Source of the DNA: Streptomyces sp. SA15 | GTDB taxonomy: Bacteria; Actinomycetota; Actinomycetes; Streptomycetales; Streptomycetaceae | Direction of reading: 5' to 3' | NCBI RefSeq assembly: GCF_002291145.1 | Contig: NZ_NTGE01000222.1 | Location: 1-64,000, forward strand | Length of the DNA: 64,000 nucleotides | Notes under the pieces: generated by a model | Database searches by the model: none | What the model was told of the DNA's origin: nothing | Seen by the model: the letters and a program-made list of their open reading frames with translations, nothing else | Shown here: positions 8,697-17,065 of the stretch, in pieces | Position numbering within the stretch: position 1 is the stretch's first letter | How the letters are laid out: every line of letters begins with the position of its first letter | Translations under genes and position numbers: made by a program

Positions 8697-8780
8697 GCGG
8701 AGCGCGCACCCCACACGGGTGCAATAGGCTTCTGGCCTGCACATTGTGCGGTCCGACCAGCCTGCCCAGGAGAAACACCC

Positions 8781-9812
8781 GTGACTCTGTCGATCGTCCC
8801 GTCCGAGACGTCCCCCGTGCCCCTGTCCGACCTCGTGGCGCGGGACGCGCGCGAGTTCGGGGTCTACGCACGGACCGGAGGATGGGCCTTCGGCCTGATG
8901 GTGGCGCGCAGCGTGCGGCCCGGAGGCCAGAGCGCGGGCGAGACGCCGAAGGTGTCGGCGAAGGAGTTCGCCGAACTCGCCGGCTGCTCGCCCGAGCGCG
9001 TCATGCGCTACTACAAGGCCTGGGACCGGGCCGCCGACGACGGTCTCGTCCCGCACTTCGAGGCGCTGACGCCAGGTCAGGAGGTGGAGCTGCCGGACGC
9101 GGACGTATGGCTCAGCTACTACGTCTCCCGCAACAGCGCCACCTCCGAGCGCGGCACGGCCATCGCCGAGGCCGCCGAGGCCGAGGGCATCCGGCCGACC
9201 AAGGCGCTGGAGGTCGCCGAGAACCCCACCGCGCTGCGCGCCGCGATCCTCGCCGACCCCTCCACCGCACGGGCCGCGCGCGGCGCGCTGCTCGACCGGC
9301 TCAAGGAAGACCCGGAGCTCCAAGCCGAGTTGGCGCGTGACGTCGTACGCACCGACGACTTGAAGAAGGCCGTCGCCAATGAGAGCCGGGCCGCCGACCG
9401 GATCGGATACGTGCGGCAGATCGCCGAGTCGGGCCAGATCAAGACGCCCGCCGGGCAGACCATCGAGGCGCCCGTCGACCTCCGTCAGGAGGCCGAGCGG
9501 CATCTGTCGCTGCTGGACGAGCTGGAGGAGGACGAGGACACCGGCGAGTGGGCGACCGAGGCGTACGACACCATGAAGTCGCTCGTCGTCGAGGCGGTGG
9601 AGGCCGATCCCGAACTGCGCGTCCAGGAACGGCGGACGAAGTTCTACAGCAGTCTACAGAAGGCCACCAAGGTCTTCGAGGAGCTCACCTTCGACGACGC
9701 CCAGGAGTTCTACGAGGACGACATGGTCCAGCGGCTGGAGGAGCTCCAGCAGGCCATCGCCACGTGCATCACGTCGCTGCGCGGGGCGCGGGGGAATCAC
9801 GCGGCGGGCTGA
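8781..9812 (+). CDS. Conserved actinobacterial protein of unknown function with HTH-like segment
   Basis: This is a 343-residue soluble protein, GTG start with CAGGAG 7 bases upstream. Residues about 57-76 (VSAKEFAELAGCSPERVMRY) look like a helix-turn-helix of the kind that precedes YYKAWDRA. The middle is helical and charged, and the end has an acidic coiled stretch (LLDELEEDEDTGEW). I do not recognise a named family; it resembles Streptomyces proteins annotated only as hypothetical, and a DNA-associated role is a guess from the HTH-like part. It is followed after 63 bases by ssgC, whose promoter candidate lies in that gap, so the two are probably separate units. Confidence 0.75.
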   Translation: MTLSIVPSETSPVPLSDLVARDAREFGVYARTGGWAFGLMVARSVRPGGQSAGETPKVSAKEFAELAGCSPERVMRYYKAWDRAADDGLVPHFEALTPGQEVELPDADVWLSYYVSRNSATSERGTAIAEAAEAEGIRPTKALEVAENPTALRAAILADPSTARAARGALLDRLKEDPELQAELARDVVRTDDLKKAVANESRAADRIGYVRQIAESGQIKTPAGQTIEAPVDLRQEAERHLSLLDELEEDEDTGEWATEAYDTMKSLVVEAVEADPELRVQERRTKFYSSLQKATKVFEELTFDDAQEFYEDDMVQRLEELQQAIATCITSLRGARGNHAAG

Positions 9813-9836
9813 GCATCTTGTGCACGGGACGGGTAC
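9813..9836 (+). promoter_or_regulatory. Candidate SigB-family promoter for ssgC
   Basis: GCAT at 9813-9816, a 14-base spacer and GGGTAC at 9831-9836 fit the consensus GNNT-N14-16-GGGTAC/T recognised by the SigB-like sigma factors of Streptomyces. Transcription would start near 9843, giving a leader of about 33 bases with the ribosome site GGAGG. Confidence 0.5.
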
Positions 9837-9875
9837 TAGAGGTCTCTACGACTGTTCTCCCCGGAGGCCCCTCTC

Positions 9876-10301
9876 GTGAACTCCTTCGTGCACAAGTCCC
9901 TGGTCGTGCAGCTCCAGGCGGGCACCACGGACCGCTTTCCGGTGCTCGCCCACCTGGGCTACGACGCGGCGGACCCGTTCGCCGTCACCGCGGTGTTCAG
10001 CCACGACGGCCGGGTGCTCGCGCGGTGGCGGCTGGACCGGGAGATGCTCAGCGACGGACTGCAGGGACCGGTCGGGTTGGGAGACGTGCGGCTGCGTCCC
10101 GTGTCGACGGGCGTGTGGCAGGAGCTGCGCATGGAGTTCCGCGGCGACGTCCGCCCCGACGGGGGCCGCCAGTGTGCCGTGGTGTTCGCCTGGGCCCCGG
10201 CGCTCGCGGCCTTCCTGCGGGAGACCCGCGACGTCGTGCCGCCAGGGTGGGAGGAGCTCCGCATCGACGACTTCCTCGCGGAGGTCATCGCCGGGGGCTG
10301 A
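9876..10301 (+). CDS. ssgC: SsgA-like sporulation/cell-division protein, probable SsgC
   Basis: This is a 141-residue member of the SsgA-like (SALP) family, found only in morphologically complex actinobacteria, where members guide septum placement, peptidoglycan maturation and spore separation. Family features are the DPFAVTAVFSHDG strand, WRLDREMLSDGLQGPVGLGDV (the classical RxLLxxGL...G.GDV signature), FLRETRDVVPPGWEE near the end, and the usual length of 130-145 residues. GTG 9876 has GGAGG 9 bases upstream. The name ssgC rests on position: in S. coelicolor ssgC lies, from memory, nine genes from clpP3, similar to the distance here. A SigB-type promoter candidate lies upstream. Confidence 0.88.
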   Translation: MNSFVHKSLVVQLQAGTTDRFPVLAHLGYDAADPFAVTAVFSHDGRVLARWRLDREMLSDGLQGPVGLGDVRLRPVSTGVWQELRMEFRGDVRPDGGRQCAVVFAWAPALAAFLRETRDVVPPGWEELRIDDFLAEVIAGG

Positions 10302-10329
10302 CCCGACCGGCGGTTCGACGCCCTCGCCG

Positions 10330-10830
10330 TCACTTCGACGTGTGGCGGCGCCGCGTCAGCATCGGCACGACGAACCAGCACAGCAGGTACCAGACGACCA
10401 CTCCCCCGACCAGCCAGGGCACGTACCTGTCATCGGTCGCGACCCTGAGGATCAGCAGGAGCGCGGCCGTCATGGTGGCGAGCAGCAGCACCAGGCCGAC
10501 GAAGGTCAACCGGGAGGCCCACTCGACCGCCTGCGGTTTGACGCGCCGCCCCACCACCAGGCGGTGCAGGGACACCGGGCCGATCAAGGCGCCGGTCGCG
10601 GCGGCACCCAGCACGACTGTCACGATGTAGATGACCTGGTCCGTGTGGGGCAGGTCCTCGTACTTGGGCGTGAACACGACGGTCAGCAGGAAGCCGAACA
10701 GGATCTGCACGCCCGTCTGGGCGACCCTGACCTCCTGGATGAGCTCTCCCCACTTCCGGTCGGCTCTCTCCTCCTCGGTCTCGTGGCGCCCCGTGTACCC
10801 CGCCTCTGCTCCGCTTCCGGTGCCCGACAC
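10330..10830 (-). CDS. DUF6328-type small membrane protein
   Basis: This is a 166-residue integral membrane protein with a charged N-terminus (ETEEERADRKWGELIQEVRV) followed by four hydrophobic segments: ILFGFLLTVVF, VIYIVTVVLGAAATGALIG, FVGLVLLLATMTAALLLI and VPWLVGGVVVWYLLCWFVV. The QEVRVAQTGVQILFGFLL opening is typical of the DUF6328 family of actinobacteria, whose function is unknown. GTG 10830 is used because GGAGG sits about 6 bases upstream; the frame continues upstream as an Arg-rich shadow of the next gene. It is convergent with ssgC. Confidence 0.82.
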   Translation of the reverse strand: MSGTGSGAEAGYTGRHETEEERADRKWGELIQEVRVAQTGVQILFGFLLTVVFTPKYEDLPHTDQVIYIVTVVLGAAATGALIGPVSLHRLVVGRRVKPQAVEWASRLTFVGLVLLLATMTAALLLILRVATDDRYVPWLVGGVVVWYLLCWFVVPMLTRRRHTSK

Positions 10831-10998
10831 GCTTCCTCCTGCCCGGGTGACCCCGTTCTCCTTCTCCGCACCGTGTTCCCTGCTTCGCGCGGAACGGAAG
10901 GTCGTGACGGACAGTCGTGACGGACAGGTCGCGACATCGATGGGCACGGCATGTGACGCAACGTGTTTGCGACGCGGGCGAGCGGCAAACCGGATCCC

Positions 10999-11427
10999 AT
11001 GACGGAATCGGACAAGGAAACGAACAAGAAGGCAGCAGCCGCCTCGACCGCCGCCTCCAAGGCGCGGCAGAACGCGGACAGGGCGACGGCCCCGGCGGCG
11101 GAGACCGCGCGCGCCGCCGCCACGAAGACGGACGACGCGGCCTCGACGGCGAAGGCCGGCGCGCAGCGGGCAGCCGATTCGACGAGCGCGGCCGCGCACA
11201 CGGCGGCCAAGAGCGTCGAAGCGGGCCGTCAGGCGATCGTGTCGGCCTCGGGTCAGGTCGCGGCCGGCGCGAAGACGGCGTGGACGGTGCTCAGCCACCG
11301 CAAGCTGGTCGCCGCGGGGGTCGGAGCGGGCCTGACCGCGCTCGGCGCGGCGTCCTACGCGGCGGGCCGCCGCGCGGAGCGCCACACCCTCGGGCCAGTC
11401 ACACGGCTCACCGGCGGACGCTTCTGA
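10999..11427 (+). CDS. Ala/Lys-rich protein with one C-terminal membrane segment
   Basis: This is a 142-residue protein of very biased composition. Residues 1-95 are Ala, Thr, Lys and Glu rich, predicted as one long amphipathic helix similar to phasin or apolipoprotein-like repeats. A hydrophobic segment follows (LVAAGVGAGLTALGAASYAAG), then a short basic tail. The function is not recognised; a membrane-tethered helical surface protein fits. ATG 10999 has only a weak ribosome site; GTG 10963 in the same frame is an alternative adding 12 residues. It is divergent from the DUF6328 gene, and a TCGTGACGGACAG repeat (two copies near 10900-10927) lies between them. Confidence 0.65.
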   Translation: MTESDKETNKKAAAASTAASKARQNADRATAPAAETARAAATKTDDAASTAKAGAQRAADSTSAAAHTAAKSVEAGRQAIVSASGQVAAGAKTAWTVLSHRKLVAAGVGAGLTALGAASYAAGRRAERHTLGPVTRLTGGRF

Positions 11428-11520
11428 GGCGCCGACCGTATGGGCGGGCGGCCGTTTCAGCGATCAGCGGAGGGTTACACGAAGCGCGAGAGGTACGGCG
11501 TCGACATCCGAGGAGTCCTG

Positions 11521-11874
11521 TTGACCATGTCCGGCCCCGAGCTCACTGTCACGCTCAGCGGCGGCAGCGCCGACGACGCGCAGAAGGTCGTCCGGGCCCT
11601 GGAGCCCGCCTTCGGCCCCGCGGACGACCTGCCCGCCGACGATCACGCCTCCGTCCACACGGCGACGTTCGCCGACGGTACCGCCGACCGGCCCGCCGGG
11701 ACTGAGCAGGGCCACCTCGGTCACCTGTCCGCTCCGGTGACCGTCACCGTGCAGGGCACGCCGAACGCCGTGGAAGCGGCGAGCGACATGCTGTCCCGCG
11801 CTTTCCCCTTGCACGACCAGGGCTCCGCCTCGGGCGACCAGGAGCAGGAGAGGCAGCTGCTCCTGGCGCCGTGA
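11521..11874 (+). CDS. Small conserved hypothetical protein
   Basis: This is a 117-residue protein with alternating strands (LTVTLSGGSADDAQKVVRAL and APVTVTVQGTPNAVEAASDM), suggesting a small alpha/beta fold with an internal repeat of a strand-helix unit. TTG 11521 lies 5 bases after GAGGAG and is the likeliest start; ATG 11527 and an upstream start at 11440 are possible. No named family is recognised. It lies 93 bases downstream of the Ala-rich protein on the same strand and may be cotranscribed. Confidence 0.6.
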   Translation: MTMSGPELTVTLSGGSADDAQKVVRALEPAFGPADDLPADDHASVHTATFADGTADRPAGTEQGHLGHLSAPVTVTVQGTPNAVEAASDMLSRAFPLHDQGSASGDQEQERQLLLAP

Positions 11875-11903
11875 GCGACGCGCCGTGAGCGACACGCCGG
11901 GAC

Positions 11904-12887
11904 CTACCAGCGGCCTTCCACCTGGTCCTTGATCCGCCGGTCGTACAGGTCGCCGATCGCGGTGAGCGTCGCCTCCGACAGCTCCGGCAGCCTGGCGGCG
12001 GCCGCGTTGGCGCGGGCCTGCTCGGGTGAGCGGGCGCCCGGGATCACGGTGGTCACGCCCGGCTGCTGGATGATCCAGCGCAGGGCCAGCTGGGCCGGGG
12101 TGTACCCCTCGGGGGCGAGCGCGGCGAACTCGGCGGCGGCCTCGACGCCCGTCGTGTAGTCCACGCCGGAGAAGGTCTCGCCCACGTCGAAGGACTCGCC
12201 GTGCCGGTTGTAGGTGCGGTGGTCGTTCTCCGGGAAGACCGTGTCCTTGGTGTACTTGCCCGACAGCAGGCCGGAGGCCAGCGGGACGCGGGCGATGATG
12301 CCGACGCCGGCTTCCCGGGCCGCGGGGAGCACCTCGCGCAGGGGCTTCATGCGGAACGGGTTGAGGATGATCTGTACGCTCGCCACGCCCGGCCGGGCGA
12401 TCGCGGTCAGCGCCTCCTGGCAGGTCTCCACGCTGACGCCGTAGGCGGCGATCCGCTGCTCCTCGACGAGGGTGTCCAGGGCGTCGAACACCTCGTCCGT
12501 GGAGTACACCGGCGTCGGCGGGCAGTGCAGCTGGACGAGGTCGACGCGGTCGACGCCGAGGTTGCGCCGGGAACGGTCGTTCCAGGCCCGGAAGTTGTCC
12601 AGGACGTAGTTCTCCGGGATCTGGTCGACCCGGCGGCCCATCTTCGTCGCGACCAGCACATGCAGGTCGGGCCGACCGCCCAGGAAGGCGGCGATGGTCT
12701 GTTCGCTGCGCCCGTCGCCGTACACGTCGGCCGTGTCGAAGAAGGTGACCCCCGACTCGGCCGCGGCCTCCAGCACCGCCAGGGCTTCCTTGTCGTCGAC
12801 GTCTCCCCAGTCGGCGCCCAGTTGCCAGGTGCCGAGTCCGACGACGGATGCGTGCTGTTGCGACCTACCGAATGTGCGCTCGTCCAT
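11904..12887 (-). CDS. Aldo/keto reductase
   Basis: This is a 327-residue NADPH-dependent (beta/alpha)8-barrel oxidoreductase. The catalytic tetrad is visible: Asp and Tyr in FFDTADVYGDGRSE, Lys in VLVATKMGRR, His in VQLHCPP. The NADP-binding end is TTVIPGARSPEQARANA. The sequence groups with YajO/PdxI-like or general stress aldo/keto reductases; the substrate is unknown. It starts at ATG 12887. The gene is divergent from the flavoprotein at 13024, with 136 bases between. Confidence 0.9.
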   Translation of the reverse strand: MDERTFGRSQQHASVVGLGTWQLGADWGDVDDKEALAVLEAAAESGVTFFDTADVYGDGRSEQTIAAFLGGRPDLHVLVATKMGRRVDQIPENYVLDNFRAWNDRSRRNLGVDRVDLVQLHCPPTPVYSTDEVFDALDTLVEEQRIAAYGVSVETCQEALTAIARPGVASVQIILNPFRMKPLREVLPAAREAGVGIIARVPLASGLLSGKYTKDTVFPENDHRTYNRHGESFDVGETFSGVDYTTGVEAAAEFAALAPEGYTPAQLALRWIIQQPGVTTVIPGARSPEQARANAAAARLPELSEATLTAIGDLYDRRIKDQVEGRW

Positions 12888-13023
12888 GGCGTCAGTCTGT
12901 CATCCGTCACCTGCCCACGCGGAACCGGCCGCTCCGGCCGGTCACCCGCATATCTTTCACTCACACGAGTGATGAGGCGCCATGGAAGGCATGCACTTGT
13001 CAATCTCTGCCTAGCGTGGGCCC

Positions 13024-14748
13024 GTGACCGAGCGCTCAGCATGCAACCTCCCGCAGGGAGACCCTTCCTGGACCCGTCGCGGCTTCCTCCGTTCCGCCGC
13101 CGCCCTGGCCGCCGTACCCGTCCTGGTGGCGGCGGATCCGGCGGTCGCGGCCGAGGAACTGCCGGACTTCCCGGCGGGTGTCGCCCTGTACCGCTCGGCG
13201 TACCGGAACTGGGTCGGCGAGATCACCGCCGACGGGCTGTGGGCCTGTGCGCCGGCCAGCCCCGACCAGGTGGTCGCCGTCGTCAACTGGGCCTGGCGGC
13301 ACGGCTGGACGGTACGCGCCCGAGGCTCTTCGCACGGCTGGTCGCCGCTGACGATCACCGAGGGGACTGAGTCGGACGCGCGTGTCCTTCTCGTCGACAC
13401 CGCCTCCCACCTCACCGGGCTGTCCCTGGAGTCCGCCTCCTCCGTCCGCGCCGGCACCGGCGTCACCCTGGAGGCACTGCTCACCTACCTGGAGGAGCAC
13501 GGCCTCGGTGTCACCGCCGCGCCCGCTCCCGGCGTCCTCACACTCGGCGGCGCGCTGGCCATCGACGCGCACGGCACCGCCGTACCGGCGCGGGGCGAAC
13601 AGCGGCTGCCCGGGCACACGTACGGCTCGCTCAGCAATCTCCTGCTGTCGCTGACCGCGGTCGTCTGGGACGAGGACAGCGGCGCCTATGTGCTGCGGAC
13701 CTACCGTCGCGACGAGGCGGACTGCGCCGCGCTCCTCACCCACCTCGGCCGGGCCCTGGTCACCGAGGTCGTGCTGCGGGTGGGCGCGAACACGAATCTG
13801 CGGTGCGTGAGCCGTACGGACATTCCGGCCGGCGAGCTCTTCGCGGCCCCCGGCGGTGCCGGACGGACGTTCGCGAGCTTTCTGGAGCGGTCCGGGCGCG
13901 TGGAGGCGATCTGGTTCGCGTTCACGGAGTTTCCGTGGCTGAAGGTGTGGAGCGTGTCGCCCACGCGACCGCTCACCTCGCGGCAGGTGACGTCGCCGTA
14001 CAACTACCCGTTCTCCGACAACGTCCCGACCCCGGTGGCGGACCTGGCCGGGCGGATGGTCTCGGGCGCGGCCTGGTACCTGGCGCCGGTGCTGGGCACC
14101 GCGCAGTACGAGGCAGCGGCGCTCGGGCTCGTGGCGACGCTGTCCGCCGACATCTGGGGGCCTTCCAAGAACACCCTGCTCTACCTGAAGCCCACTACGC
14201 TCAGGATCGCCACGAACGGCTACGCCGTCCTCACGACCCGGGACCAAGTGCAGCGTGTCGTCGCCGAGTTCACCTCCTTCTACCGGGAGCGGCAGACGGT
14301 GTACGCGGCGCTGGGCCGCTTCCCGGTGAACGGCTCGGTGGAGATCCGGGTGACAGGCCTGGACGACCCCGCCGACGCCGAACTGGACGGCGCCCGCACC
14401 CCGCTGCTGTCGGCGCTGCGGCCGAGCGGCGAACACCCCGAGTGGGACACGGCCGTCTGGCTGAACGTCCTGACGCTGCCCGGGACGCCGCACGCGGAAG
14501 CCTTCCTGCGCGAGCTCGAGCGGTTCCTGCTGCGTTCGTACGACGGCGGACATGCCCTCACCCGGGTCGAGTGGTCCAAGGGCTGGGCGTACACGGGCGA
14601 GGAGGTGTGGAGCGACGAGGAGGTGCTGGGCACGTCCGTACCCGCCTCATACGGCGAGACCGTGCGGGGGGAGGCGGCCGGCGTCCTGGACCGGCTCGAC
14701 CCGCACGGCGTCTACGGCAACGCCTTCCTGGACCGGTTGTTCCGTTGA
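13024..14748 (+). CDS. Tat-exported FAD oxidase, type II cholesterol-oxidase-like
   Basis: This is a 574-residue flavoprotein of the vanillyl-alcohol-oxidase (VAO) superfamily with a twin-arginine signal (TRRGFLRSAAALAAVP) and probable cleavage after VAA. The FAD domain has VRARGSSHGWSPLTI, in which the His matches the residue that carries covalent FAD in Brevibacterium type II cholesterol oxidase. The central and C-terminal parts (from about 270, WLKVWSVSP, NTLLYLKPTTLR, FTSFYRERQT) match the cholesterol-oxidase substrate-binding domain. It would oxidise and isomerise 3-beta-hydroxysterols outside the cell, though steroid specificity is inferred. The start is GTG 13024. The antisense strand carries a long open frame that is a codon-bias shadow. 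Confidence 0.87.
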   Translation: MTERSACNLPQGDPSWTRRGFLRSAAALAAVPVLVAADPAVAAEELPDFPAGVALYRSAYRNWVGEITADGLWACAPASPDQVVAVVNWAWRHGWTVRARGSSHGWSPLTITEGTESDARVLLVDTASHLTGLSLESASSVRAGTGVTLEALLTYLEEHGLGVTAAPAPGVLTLGGALAIDAHGTAVPARGEQRLPGHTYGSLSNLLLSLTAVVWDEDSGAYVLRTYRRDEADCAALLTHLGRALVTEVVLRVGANTNLRCVSRTDIPAGELFAAPGGAGRTFASFLERSGRVEAIWFAFTEFPWLKVWSVSPTRPLTSRQVTSPYNYPFSDNVPTPVADLAGRMVSGAAWYLAPVLGTAQYEAAALGLVATLSADIWGPSKNTLLYLKPTTLRIATNGYAVLTTRDQVQRVVAEFTSFYRERQTVYAALGRFPVNGSVEIRVTGLDDPADAELDGARTPLLSALRPSGEHPEWDTAVWLNVLTLPGTPHAEAFLRELERFLLRSYDGGHALTRVEWSKGWAYTGEEVWSDEEVLGTSVPASYGETVRGEAAGVLDRLDPHGVYGNAFLDRLFR

Positions 14749-14886
14749 CGCGCCGGACGCGGCCGGGACGGCCGGGCAATGCACGCCGGTCGCCGGTTTG
14801 CTCCGCAGGTCACGCGGTACCCGCGCCGGACGACGCCCGATGCGTCCCATGAATGAGTCCCATGACGACGAAGAAGGGAGCGACCC

Positions 14887-15339
14887 GTGTCGAAGGTCGA
14901 GGAATCCATCGAGGTCGGCGTTCCGGTGCACACGGCGTACAACCAGTGGACGCAGTTCGAGGCGTTCCCGGAGTTCATGAACGGGGTGGAGCGCATCGAG
15001 CAGCGCTCCGACACGCTCACGCACTGGGTGACCAGCGTCAACGGCGTGCACAGGGAGTTCGACGCCGAGATCACGGAGCAGATCCCGGACGAGCGGGTCG
15101 CGTGGACGACGGTCGCCGGGGAGGCCCGGCAGGCGGGTGTGGTCACCTTCCACCGGCTCGACGACGACCACACCAAGGTGATGCTGCAGATGGACTTCCA
15201 TCCGGACGGCGTCACCGACACCGTCGGCGACAAGCTGGGCTTCGTGAAGCGGCAGACCAAGGGTGACCTGGAGCGCTTCAAGCAGTTCATCGAGGAGCGC
15301 GGCCAGGAGACCGGCGGCTGGCGCGGCGCGGTCGTCTGA
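14887..15339 (+). CDS. SRPBCC family protein (polyketide-cyclase/dehydrase-like)
   Basis: This is a 150-residue protein with the START/Bet v1-like SRPBCC fold: EESIEVGVPVHTAYNQWTQF at the N-terminus, FPEFMNGVERIEQ and a long C-terminal helix (VKRQTKGDLERFKQFIEER). It is close to the Polyketide_cyc family, small ligand-binding proteins of the cytoplasm, often annotated as cyclase/dehydrase without experimental support. GTG 14887 follows GAAGGGAG by 5 bases. The ligand is unknown. Confidence 0.87.
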   Translation: MSKVEESIEVGVPVHTAYNQWTQFEAFPEFMNGVERIEQRSDTLTHWVTSVNGVHREFDAEITEQIPDERVAWTTVAGEARQAGVVTFHRLDDDHTKVMLQMDFHPDGVTDTVGDKLGFVKRQTKGDLERFKQFIEERGQETGGWRGAVV

Positions 15340-15367
15340 CCCGGCGCCCGCCCCGCTCGGGTAGGCC

Positions 15368-16060
15368 CTAACCGGCCGCTTCCGTACGGCACTCCGGGTG
15401 CCCCCAGCCCTGGGCGTTCTTGGCGATGGGCTCGCCGGCCGCGTAGGACCGTCCGCACAGACAGCGGCCGGGGAACTTCGCCTTGATCGTCCGTGCCGAA
15501 CCGCCGCGCCCGGCCGACGCCTTGGTCCCGCTGCCGGCCCGGCCCCGCGCGGCACGAGCCGGTACGTCCGGTGCGGGCGGCGGCTCCGGCGAACCGAGGC
15601 CGCTGCCCGCGGGCTCCTGGACACTCGCCGCCTGGCTGGCGGCACGGTCGGCGAAGTCGTTGAGCTTGTCGCCGTCGACCTGGTGGGCCGGCACGTAGCG
15701 GAACTCGACCGACCGGCCGTCGAGCAGTTCGTCGATGCGTACGACCAGGTCCTGGTTGGCGACCGGCTTGCCGGCGGACGTCTTCCAGCCGTTGCGCTTC
15801 CAGCCGGGCAGCCAGGTGGTGACGGCCTTCATGGCGTACTGCGAGTCCATCCGGACCTCGAGCGGCACGTCCGGGTCGGTCGCCGCCAACAGGCGTTCCA
15901 ACGCGGTCAGTTCCGCCACGTTGTTGGTGGCCTTGCCGAGCGGCCCCGCCTCCCAGCGGACCGGGGTCTCCGACTCGTCGGCGACGACCCAGGCCCAGCC
16001 CGCCGGTCCGGGGTTTCCCTTCGAAGCGCCGTCGCACGCGGCCACCACACGTTCATGCAT
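15368..16060 (-). CDS. Ribonuclease HI with C-terminal cysteine motif
   Basis: This is a 230-residue protein. Residues 1-140 are RNase HI: the acidic quartet lies in ACDGASKGNPG (Asp), NNVAELTAL (Glu), RMDSQYAMK (Asp) and DKLNDFADRAA (Asp), with His in VPAHQVDGD. It hydrolyses the RNA strand of RNA:DNA hybrids. After a Pro/Ala/Arg-rich linker comes a short domain with GRCLCGRSYAAGEPIAKN and GHPEC, three cysteines and a His that could bind zinc. ATG 16060 (MHERVVAACDG) is chosen because homologues begin there; ATG 16072 is in frame. It is convergent with the SRPBCC gene. Confidence 0.9.
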   Translation of the reverse strand: MHERVVAACDGASKGNPGPAGWAWVVADESETPVRWEAGPLGKATNNVAELTALERLLAATDPDVPLEVRMDSQYAMKAVTTWLPGWKRNGWKTSAGKPVANQDLVVRIDELLDGRSVEFRYVPAHQVDGDKLNDFADRAASQAASVQEPAGSGLGSPEPPPAPDVPARAARGRAGSGTKASAGRGGSARTIKAKFPGRCLCGRSYAAGEPIAKNAQGWGHPECRTEAAG

Positions 16061-16104
16061 GGACCCGATCATGCCACGGCCGGACAGGGCACTCGGCACA
16101 GCCG

Positions 16105-16905
16105 TCAGGTCACCTCGGTGACCTGCGGCATCTCGCCCTCGGTCGTCGTGACGTCGATCACCGAGAAGCTGGCGCCCTGCGGGTCGCTGAGGGCCGCGAA
16201 CCGGCCGAACGGGGTGTTCATCGGTCCGAACCTGAGGACGCCGCCCAGCTTGGTGGCCCGGGCGACGGCGTCGTCGCAGTTGTCGACGGTGAAGTAGACG
16301 TTGATGTACGGCGGCACCTCGGGCGGGAACTCGTCCGTCATCTTCATGCGGCCGAGGACCATGTTGCCCTCGACCTCGAACAGGCGGAAGTCCATCGTCT
16401 CGTCCTGCATCTGCTTCGCCGAGTACGGGAAGACGGCCGGGAAGAACGCGTCCGACTTCTCGGGCTCACGGGTGAAGATCTCGGCCCAGCAGAACGCGCC
16501 GGGCTGCTCGGGCGGCGCCTCGAACCCCTCGTGGGTGCCGGCCTGCCACACGCCGAAGACGACGCCGCTGGGGTCGCGGCCCAGGCACATGGTGCCGAAG
16601 TCGCCCACCTGCATCGGCTCCATCAGTACCTCACCGCCGTTGTCCCGGATCTTGCCGGCGGTGGCCGCGGCGTCCGCGGCGGCGAAGTACAGGCACCACT
16701 GCGACTGCCCCTCCTGGCCGGGCATCGGCGGTACGACGGCGGCGACGGCCTTGCCGTCCGCGTAGGCCTGCGTGTAGTTGCCGTACTCCGACGACGCCTC
16801 GCCGAAGGTCCAGCCCAGGACGTCGCCGTAGAAGCTCTTGGCTCCCTCGACGTCCGTGAACATCGCGTCGGCCCAACAGGGGGTTCCCTCAGGTTGTACG
16901 GCCAT
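16105..16905 (-). CDS. VOC family protein with two glyoxalase-like domains
   Basis: This is a 266-residue protein made of two vicinal-oxygen-chelate domains (about 8-120 and 135-255). Each starts with a PCWADAMF or AFCWAEIF strand and a (K)SFYGDVLGW-type helix; in the second copy that segment is altered to SDAFFPAVFPY. Such proteins are common in Streptomyces and include resistance and bleomycin-binding-like members, but most are uncharacterised. The start ATG 16905 gives the typical MAVQPEGTPCWAD opening. It is downstream of and probably not coupled to anything. Confidence 0.88.
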   Translation of the reverse strand: MAVQPEGTPCWADAMFTDVEGAKSFYGDVLGWTFGEASSEYGNYTQAYADGKAVAAVVPPMPGQEGQSQWCLYFAAADAAATAGKIRDNGGEVLMEPMQVGDFGTMCLGRDPSGVVFGVWQAGTHEGFEAPPEQPGAFCWAEIFTREPEKSDAFFPAVFPYSAKQMQDETMDFRLFEVEGNMVLGRMKMTDEFPPEVPPYINVYFTVDNCDDAVARATKLGGVLRFGPMNTPFGRFAALSDPQGASFSVIDVTTTEGEMPQVTEVT

Positions 16906-17065
16906 GGCTGTGGCCCTCTCCCGATCGGTGGCTGGTCCGTTTCCTCACGCTAGCCATCGATGCGCCCGGCCGCGCGTCGAATGGTCGGGTCCGTTTCAGA
17001 CTGGACAGCAGAGGTCTGCTTTCGACGGGATTTCCGGCAGGAGCCTCGGCGGGACGGGGTGCGGT

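Noticed and set aside
10831..11385. Upstream extension of the DUF6328 ORF to 351 residues
   Set aside because: The extension is the shadow of the Ala-rich gene on the plus strand, and a GGAGG precedes the shorter GTG start.
13036..14553. Long antisense ORF (505 residues) inside the cholesterol-oxidase-like gene
   Set aside because: High-GC codon bias opens the opposite strand; the product is Arg/Gly/Gln-rich without any recognisable domain, whereas the sense frame has clear motifs.
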